A DNA stretch of 64,000 nt from Sulfurihydrogenibium sp. Its GTDB lineage: Bacteria; Aquificota; Aquificia; Aquificales; Hydrogenothermaceae. The position numbers were made by a program, and so were the translations under genes. Positions 58,424 through 64,000 of this stretch are shown here, one piece after another. The notes below the pieces were generated by a model. That model made no database searches and had not been told where the DNA came from. It was given only the letters and a program-made list of their open reading frames with translations. Location: positions 1 to 64,000 of the forward strand of contig NZ_JAPYVU010000001.1 of the NCBI RefSeq assembly GCF_028276765.1, written 5' to 3'. The stretch's first letter is position 1. Each line of letters opens with the position of its first letter.

Positions 58424-59191
58424 ATGGCTAAAAAATGGCAAACTAAAATTACATTAAACACAAAAGAAGAGACATATATCAGAGGCTATCCGTTAACTCA
58501 GATGATTGGAAAGCTTACATTTTCAGAAAGCATTTATCTTTTGTTAAAAGGAGAACTTCCAACAGAAAACGAAAGAAGAATGTTTGATGCAATCTTTACA
58601 TCTGTAATAGACCATGGAGTTGCACCACCATCTGTTGTAGCACTTAGAAATGTAATCTCCGGTGGAAATCAACTTCACGTTGGCGTTGCAGCGGGTGTTT
58701 TAGCTTTTGGAGAATATCATGGTGGAGCTTTAGAAGATGCAATGAAATTCTTTCAAGAATACGCAAAAGATGAAGAGGATATTTATAGACTTGCAGAAAG
58801 AATAGCTAAAAAAGCCGTAGAAGAAAAATGGAGAATCTCCGGCTATGGACATAAGTATTACAAAGATTTTGACCCAAGAAGCAAAAAATTGTTAGATTTG
58901 GCAAAAGAGCTTGGATTTTATGGTAAATATTGTGAGTTTGCTGTAGCCTTAGAAGATGCAATAGAAAAAATAAAAGGAAAAAAGCTTGTTTTAAACGTAG
59001 ATGGGGCAATTGCAGCCATTACATCAGATATGGGTTTTGATTACAGACTTGGAAAAGGGTTTTTTATAATCGGAAGAATACCCGGTTTAGTTGCACACGC
59101 ATTTGAAGAGCTAACAGAAGGAGTTATTTTTAGAAGGCTTGATGAAGAAACAGAAATAGAATACTTAGGAAACCCACCAAGAGAGCTTTGA
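58424..59191 (+). CDS. ccl: Citryl-CoA lyase
   Basis: Splits citryl-CoA into acetyl-CoA and oxaloacetate in the two-enzyme form of the reductive TCA cycle. 255 residues, too short for citrate synthase but the right size for the lyase of Hydrogenobacter, which matches the C-terminal part of ATP-citrate lyase. Motifs: LLLKGELPTENE, DHGVAPPSVVALR with the first His, GYGHKYYKDFDPRS with His and Asp, and IGRIPGLVAHAFEEL. Citryl-CoA synthetase genes are not in the window. AAGGAG lies 8 bases upstream of the ATG. Confidence 0.85.
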   Translation: MAKKWQTKITLNTKEETYIRGYPLTQMIGKLTFSESIYLLLKGELPTENERRMFDAIFTSVIDHGVAPPSVVALRNVISGGNQLHVGVAAGVLAFGEYHGGALEDAMKFFQEYAKDEEDIYRLAERIAKKAVEEKWRISGYGHKYYKDFDPRSKKLLDLAKELGFYGKYCEFAVALEDAIEKIKGKKLVLNVDGAIAAITSDMGFDYRLGKGFFIIGRIPGLVAHAFEELTEGVIFRRLDEETEIEYLGNPPREL

Positions 59192-61155
59192 CTGAAAGAG
59201 AAAATCTAAAAAGAAATTTAATAATATTTTCAGCTTCTTTATTTCTTTTTATAGCAGGCAATTACTATATTTTTGGAAAGCTTGAAAAGGTCAAAGATGT
59301 TTTAAATCCATATGTATTTCTTTTTATACTGAATCTTGACCTAATCTTTTTTATCATCATTTTTGCGTATACCCTAAGATATCTTATAAAAATACTGTTT
59401 GAAGAGGGGATTAAAGGAAAGTTAAAAATAAAACTTACACTGATTTTAATCTCCTTTGTTGTTATACCTTCATTAATACTTTTCACAGTTTCAGTATCAA
59501 TAATTTCAAATGCAACAAATTTATGGTTTGCCGGAAAAGTTGGCAATGCCCTTGGGAAGTTGGATGAGATATTAAGTCAAAACATTCAATCTAATCAAGA
59601 TTGGCTTTACAGAGTTTATAGACTAATTGATGAAAATAAAATAGACCCAAAAGATGCAGTTGATATTTTTAATCTAAGAACATTGACAATCTATGACATT
59701 GACGGAAGATTGATACAATTTTATGGCAAGCCTTATGACAAAGAAGTTTTTGATGCATTGTACAAAGAAGGTTTTAGCGTTTATGAAAATAAAATAGTTT
59801 TCAATGGTAAACTAAAAACAAATCAGAAAATAATCCTTGTTTACGAATTTCCAAAAGAGCTTTTATTATCAAAAGAAGACACAGCTTTAATTTTGCAAAT
59901 TTATAATGACCTAAAAAACTACAAAACACCAATAAGAATAAGCTACATTTTAATTTTACTTACGATTACAATGGCTGTAATTTTTGCCACTGTTTGGTTT
60001 AGTAGGTTTATTGTCAATAACATCACAAAACCTGTTGAAGCACTGGTAGAAGGAGCAAAAAGATTATCAGAAGGAGATTTAAACGTAAAAATAAATCTTA
60101 AGTCCCAAGATGAGTTTGACATTTTGATTGAAGAATTCAACAGAATGGTTGAAAGATTAAATTTACTGTATAAAAAACTTGAAGAAAGGAACACTATCTT
60201 AAGAAAGAATAAAGAATACTTAGAAACAATTTTAAACAACATTAGCACCGGTGTGATATACTCATCGGAAGATGGCAATATCGAAAATATAAACAATGCA
60301 GCAACCATTATTTTAGGTCAAGATGTTTTAAATTTTAGAAAAAGCGATATTCAAGAATTTGCAAAATTTTTAAATGTAAATCTTGATAGTAAAAAAGAGC
60401 AGATAATAGAAAAAGGCGGTAGAACGCTTATAGTTAAGGTCAGCAACATAAGAGATAAAGGTTATGTTATAGTTTTTGATGACATTACAGATATAATAGC
60501 AGCACAAAAACTAAGTATGTGGAAAGATGTGGCACAAAGAATAGCCCATGAAATAAAAAATCCATTAACCCCAATAAAGCTATCGGCAGAAAGAATTCTA
60601 AGAAGCTGGAAAAAACAAAATCCAAACTTTGATGAAATCGTTGAAAATTCAGTAAGAATAATCACTCAAGAAACGGACTATTTAGCAAATCTTGTAAGAG
60701 AGTTTAATCAGTTTGGAAATTCTTTGTATGGATTAAATCTTCAAGAAATTGATTTATGCAACCTTCTAAGAGAGATCACAGAAAGCTATAAAGATGAAAA
60801 ATTTAGTATATCTATTGAATGTGAGGGTGATTTTAAGATAAAAGGAGATTTAAAGCTTTTAAAACAAGCATTTATAAATATCGTCCAAAATAGTTATGAA
60901 GAGGCAAGCAGTTTAAAAATCTCTGTTTATAAAGAAGACAGCAAGATTAAAATTATCTTTAAAGACAATGGAAAAGGTATTAGCAAAGAAGATGCTGACA
61001 AAATATTCTTACCTTACTACTCTAAAAAACCAAAAGGAAGCGGGCTTGGATTATCAATAGCAAAAGAAGTTGTAGAAAAACACAAAGGTAAAATATATGC
61101 AGTACCATCTTCTGAAGGTGGTATATTTGTAATAGAGTTAAACATGGAGGCATAA
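59188..61155 (+). CDS. NtrY-like membrane sensor histidine kinase
   Basis: 655 residues. Four hydrophobic segments (about 9-25, 41-64, 84-108, 252-274), a periplasmic region between the last two, HAMP (RFIVNNITKPVEALVEGAKR), a PAS-like part (about 350-430), then HisKA with AQRIAHEIKNPLTPIKLS and a C-terminal ATPase with FINIVQNSYEEA, DNGKGI and GSGLGLSIAKEV. The layout is that of NtrY. The usual NtrX-type response regulator is not next to it. The start is TTG, overlapping ccl by 4 bases (TTGA). Confidence 0.9.
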   Translation: MTERENLKRNLIIFSASLFLFIAGNYYIFGKLEKVKDVLNPYVFLFILNLDLIFFIIIFAYTLRYLIKILFEEGIKGKLKIKLTLILISFVVIPSLILFTVSVSIISNATNLWFAGKVGNALGKLDEILSQNIQSNQDWLYRVYRLIDENKIDPKDAVDIFNLRTLTIYDIDGRLIQFYGKPYDKEVFDALYKEGFSVYENKIVFNGKLKTNQKIILVYEFPKELLLSKEDTALILQIYNDLKNYKTPIRISYILILLTITMAVIFATVWFSRFIVNNITKPVEALVEGAKRLSEGDLNVKINLKSQDEFDILIEEFNRMVERLNLLYKKLEERNTILRKNKEYLETILNNISTGVIYSSEDGNIENINNAATIILGQDVLNFRKSDIQEFAKFLNVNLDSKKEQIIEKGGRTLIVKVSNIRDKGYVIVFDDITDIIAAQKLSMWKDVAQRIAHEIKNPLTPIKLSAERILRSWKKQNPNFDEIVENSVRIITQETDYLANLVREFNQFGNSLYGLNLQEIDLCNLLREITESYKDEKFSISIECEGDFKIKGDLKLLKQAFINIVQNSYEEASSLKISVYKEDSKIKIIFKDNGKGISKEDADKIFLPYYSKKPKGSGLGLSIAKEVVEKHKGKIYAVPSSEGGIFVIELNMEA

Positions 61156-61184
61156 ATTGAGAATGTTTGTAAAAATCAACGTTG

Positions 61185-61272
61185 TTGTTAAGACTGCTTG
61201 TAAAAATCCACATCGTCATTCTGAAGCCGGCGAAGAATCTCATACTTTTATTGAATTTCTCACCCGACGTAT
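61185..61272. repeat. Half repeat (type-2 left end, type-1 right end)
   Basis: GTTAAGACTGCTTGTAAAAATC resembles a type-2 end; core ATTCT/AGAAT is at 61218-61238 and the type-1 end AATTTCTCACCCGACGTATA at 61253-61272. The same hybrid order is seen at 663-769. The remaining gap to 61402 is A/T-rich without further structure. Confidence 0.65.
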
Positions 61273-61402
61273 ATCAATGAATATTTCTACAATTTCTTTT
61301 TCATTACGAATGTAAGTTAAGAATTCAATAATTTTCAATTTCTCACATAAGGGTATGGTATATAATATTAAAGAAATATAAAACTTTACAGGAGCTTGAA
61401 AA

Positions 61403-62785
61403 TTGTTTGATAAGATTTCTCAATCTAAATGGAAGAATATTGTTTTATTTACAACAGTGTTTGCATTTGTAGCAACGTCTATAGTAGCTATAATTGTTTA
61501 CAAATTAAGTGGTGAAATTAATGGTGTCGCAGAAGTAAATGGCAAAGAAATTCCATTTTATGAGTTTAATTACGCATACGAAATGACAGCAAGAAATATG
61601 CAAATGCAAAATCTTGATATTTCTAATCTAAAAGACCAAATAAAAAAAGAAGTTGTAAACGATTTAATAGAAAAAGAACTTTTATATCAAGAAGCAGAAA
61701 AGGAAGGAATAACAGCAACTTCAGAGCAGGTAAAAAATGAGATTTTAAAAATTTCTGCATTTCAAGTCAATGGAAAATTTGATAAACAAACATACTTACA
61801 AATTATAAACTCTTTTGGATTAACTCCCGATGCCTTTGAAAATATTTTAAGAAAAGAACTATCGATCAATAACTTGAAAACAATTCTGCTATCTACAATC
61901 TATGTTAGTGATGAAGAGATAGAAACTTTTACCAAAAAACAACTTACAAGAGTGAGCGGTGAAGCTACTATAATAAAACCGAATGTTCCAGAAATTACAG
62001 AAGATATGATAAAAAAGTTTTACGAAGAGCATAAAAAAGATTATTCAGCACAAACAGGAAAAAATATAACAGTTTATAAAATAAATATTCAAAAATTAGG
62101 TGATGATAAAGCACAGCAGTTAGCAAAACAGCTATTTACGCAAGCAAAAAGTGGAAATTTACAATCTGTCCCAACAGAAGTTGAGAAAGTTTTTGAAGGA
62201 GATGTTTTTTCTAACCAAGAAATTCAAAACTTACCAAAAGAAATTCAAGAAGATGTAAATTCCTTAAATAAAGATAAAAAAGTTTCATTCACTAAAACAC
62301 AAAATGGGTATTACATTTCATTATTTAATGGAGAATCTTTAAAATCAATACCTTATGAGCAGGTTAGAAATGAAATTAAACAAAAATTAGAAAGAGAGTT
62401 ATCACAAAAAGCTTTAAAAAATATGCAAAAAACCACTGATATAACACAGCTATTAAAGCAAAATAAAACAGAAAAACAAACTATTTCTGATAACACAATT
62501 CAAGAATTGGTTGTCAAATTTGGAATAAAAAGAGAGGATTTAAATAAACTTGCTAACTTAAAAGTTGGAGAGACATCCAAACCAATCTCGACAGAAAATG
62601 GAATTTTAATATTCAAGCTAACTGAAATAAAAGAACCGGATAAATCTCAGGTTGATGAAACGAAAAAAACAATTCTTCCTTTCGTAAAATCTCAAAAATT
62701 CAACGATGTATATCAAATGTATGTTGATAGCTTAAAGAAAAAAGCAAAAATAAAAATTAATAAAAGAGTATTAGAAAATGGATAA
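61403..62785 (+). CDS. PpiD/SurA-like periplasmic chaperone
   Basis: 460 residues. A single N-terminal anchor (about 12-34, IVLFTTVFAFVATSIVAIIVY) and a long periplasmic part with the SurA_N-type segment EVNGKEIPFYEFNYAYE, KKEVVNDLIEKELLYQEAEKEGI and a parvulin-like region around 205-340. The parvulin active-site pattern is not obvious, as in E. coli PpiD, so a chaperone without strong isomerase activity is likely. TTG start with AGGAG 8 bases upstream. The next gene overlaps by 8 bases. Confidence 0.75.
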   Translation: MFDKISQSKWKNIVLFTTVFAFVATSIVAIIVYKLSGEINGVAEVNGKEIPFYEFNYAYEMTARNMQMQNLDISNLKDQIKKEVVNDLIEKELLYQEAEKEGITATSEQVKNEILKISAFQVNGKFDKQTYLQIINSFGLTPDAFENILRKELSINNLKTILLSTIYVSDEEIETFTKKQLTRVSGEATIIKPNVPEITEDMIKKFYEEHKKDYSAQTGKNITVYKINIQKLGDDKAQQLAKQLFTQAKSGNLQSVPTEVEKVFEGDVFSNQEIQNLPKEIQEDVNSLNKDKKVSFTKTQNGYYISLFNGESLKSIPYEQVRNEIKQKLERELSQKALKNMQKTTDITQLLKQNKTEKQTISDNTIQELVVKFGIKREDLNKLANLKVGETSKPISTENGILIFKLTEIKEPDKSQVDETKKTILPFVKSQKFNDVYQMYVDSLKKKAKIKINKRVLENG

Positions 62786-63242
62786 AAGTCCGTATGCATT
62801 GGATTTTTTACTTCACCAGTTAGAGCTGATAAAAAGTAATATTAGAAAACCCAAATACAAAGAATTGATAAAAGAAATATTTGAAAACAATGAACTTTAT
62901 GAAAAGTTTTTAATAGCCAAAGATAAAAAATCAAGAAATTATAAACATGGAGTTCTTGAAAGAGTTGCATCTACAGGTTCATTGGCACTTTGTATTTACG
63001 ATAATTATCCGACAATAGATATTGATCTATTATTAACTGCTATAATTCTATCCGGATTTAGAGATGCGGTAGGAAGACCATTTTTTTACAAAAATGTTAA
63101 AGATTATCCAGAAATAGCAGAAATTCTTTATAAAAAAAATCGACAAAAGCCAAAAATAGAACACTTTTTGTTTGATGAAATAATAAAAATTGATGAAAGA
63201 GTTAAAGTAAGGGAAAGTAAAGAAATTAGTAATTTTACGTAA
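62778..63242 (+). CDS. HD-domain-like protein, probably degenerate
   Basis: 154 residues. YKHGVLERVASTGSLALCIYD followed by IDIDLLLTAIILSGFRDAVG has the spacing of HD hydrolases of the YhaM/RecJ-associated kind (H...LL..H.v...a...L...HDIG), but the HD pair is replaced by FRD. Metal-dependent activity is therefore doubtful. It overlaps the chaperone gene by 8 bases and is followed by repeat remnants. Confidence 0.5.
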   Translation: MDKSPYALDFLLHQLELIKSNIRKPKYKELIKEIFENNELYEKFLIAKDKKSRNYKHGVLERVASTGSLALCIYDNYPTIDIDLLLTAIILSGFRDAVGRPFFYKNVKDYPEIAEILYKKNRQKPKIEHFLFDEIIKIDERVKVRESKEISNFT

Positions 63243-63252
63243 AATTATAAAA

Positions 63253-63395
63253 TTTTAAAAAAAGAAACCCTTATAACTTACGTCCTCAGAAGACAAAGAA
63301 CAATCTGATGGTATTATCCTGAATTTAATGATGCTATTCTGTAGCCGGCAAAAATCTTCCGCTTTCTATTTTTATAAAATTTTCTGACCCAACAT
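63253..63395. repeat. Heavily decayed intergenic repeat
   Basis: AAATTTTAAAAAAAGAAACCC, CTTACGTCCTCAGAAGAC and ATTCTGTAGCCGGCAAAAATC, in this order and at this spacing, match the left core, its loop and the right core of type-1 elements. The stems no longer pair. TTTTCTGACCCAACATTA is the eroded right end. It fills most of the 230-base gap before the secretin gene. Confidence 0.45.
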
Positions 63396-63473
63396 TAAAA
63401 CTTTTTAAACTTTTAATTATATTTTGACGAAATGATAGATAGTTATTAAGGTAGTTTGTTTCAGGAGTATAGA

Positions 63474-64000
63474 ATGAGAAATGGAAAAAAGCTAATTGTA
63501 GCATCAATAGCAGGTTTAACTTTAAGCGTTGATATAAGCTATGCAGAAAAATTATCTGCGGAATTTACAAACGCTAAATTGTCAACAGTTGTTGATGCTA
63601 TATCTCAAATTTCTAATTTTAATGTTATCTGGGATAAAGATGCTATTGGACAAAAAGACAAATTAGTATCTATTGCTATAAGAAAGCCTATAGAATCTGA
63701 AAGTCTTTTTAATTTAGTTTTGCTTGAAAATGGTCTTATTCCTGTTAAAGAGGGAGGGGTTTATAAAATTAAAGTTGCTGATGAGTATTTTGTATCAGTA
63801 CCACCAGAAATAATAAAAGCCTTTGGAAAAGATATGTTTAACAGTCTTGTTTCTCAAGTTAAAAAGTATGCATCGCCGGCTGCGTCTATAAAAGTTGATA
63901 ATTTAAGTTATTCCATTTTAGTTAAGGATGATAAAGATAATATAAATAGATTAAAGAATGTTATCACTTCTTATTTAGACTCTATTAAAAAACAGTCTGA
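63474..64000 (+). CDS. Secretin N-terminal part (PilQ/GspD-like), cut by the window end
   Basis: The first 175 codons of a longer gene. A signal peptide (MRNGKKLIVASIAGLTLSVD to SYA, about 1-24) is followed by an N0/STN-like domain (AEFTNAKLSTVVDAISQIS, then FNVIWDKDAIG, VSIAIRKPIES, LFNLVLLENGLIPVKEGG). This is the pattern that opens secretins of type IV pili and type II secretion. TCAGGAG lies 9 bases before the ATG. The ring-forming part is beyond base 64000, so the exact type is undecided. Confidence 0.7.
   Translation, partial: MRNGKKLIVASIAGLTLSVDISYAEKLSAEFTNAKLSTVVDAISQISNFNVIWDKDAIGQKDKLVSIAIRKPIESESLFNLVLLENGLIPVKEGGVYKIKVADEYFVSVPPEIIKAFGKDMFNSLVSQVKKYASPAASIKVDNLSYSILVKDDKDNINRLKNVITSYLDSIKKQS

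Overview
The window is AT-rich chromosomal DNA (about one third G+C by eye) from a thermophilic, probably chemolithoautotrophic member of the Aquificota. Sulfurihydrogenibium or a close relative in the Hydrogenothermaceae fits best. This rests on a stand-alone short citryl-CoA lyase, a biotin carboxylase subunit of the 2-oxoglutarate/pyruvate carboxylase type, a PEP synthase, a FabL-type enoyl reductase, a gene order scattered into short operons, and a genome full of intergenic repeats. The genus is an inference from protein style, not from a marker gene.

Layout. 1-600: last visible repeat and leader of a CRISPR array that runs off the left edge. 858-6203 (-): glyQ-glyS-ppsA. 6510-9035 (-): recJ, a small secreted PepSY-like protein and a small zinc-ribbon protein. 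9093-12170 (+): a protoglobin-PsiE membrane sensor, cysS and a UbiE-like methyltransferase. 12273-18704 (-): a tight seven-gene lipid/glycan operon with OlsB, a PlsC/OlsA acyltransferase, a polysaccharide deacetylase, a PHP-glycosyltransferase fusion and another glycosyltransferase. 19430-21604 (+): ubiX, a Xer-type recombinase, a membrane peptide and folK, then tRNA-Phe and a decayed transposase. 22456-26045 (+): a TPR membrane protein, purC, galU, rsmA, ylxP and rbfA. 26516-36988 (+): complex I as nuoA-B-CD, a repeat-filled gap, then nuoH to nuoN, followed by gmk. No nuoE, F or G is present. 37844-46096 (-): hemD and a voltage-sensor K+ channel; fabL-trpD-rnhB-rplS; and a large GAF/PAS/GGDEF/EAL protein. 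46491-48176 (+): two recent DUF29 paralogues and a metallo-hydrolase. 48170-50689: nfo (endonuclease IV) split by a TnpB-only IS200/IS605-type element. 50691-52766: tRNA-Arg, a TlpA-like thioredoxin, two unknown genes, purQ and purS. 53154-61155 (+): lysC, biotin carboxylase, eno, an FtsB-like gene, gph, ccl and an NtrY-like kinase. 61403-64000 (+): a PpiD/SurA-like chaperone, a degenerate HD-like protein and the start of a secretin.

The most unusual feature is the intergenic DNA. Most gaps of 150 bases or more carry copies of short repeats with two kinds of inverted ends (one reads ATACCTCG/GGTGAGAAATT, the other AGAGTCTGTTCCAAAATTTT). Both kinds surround the same hairpin core. The core's outer stem changes in a paired way between copies (ATTCT/AGAAT, ATCCT/AGGAT, ATCTT/AAGAT). 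The copies are nested, truncated and recombined, and look like non-autonomous mobile elements.

Other points worth attention are a TnpB whose third RuvC catalytic Asp is Gln, the globin-PsiE fusion, the mosaic pattern of the DUF29 pair, a terminator-like hairpin inside the reading frame after eno, and a protein-coding 3' end lying antisense to tRNA-Arg.
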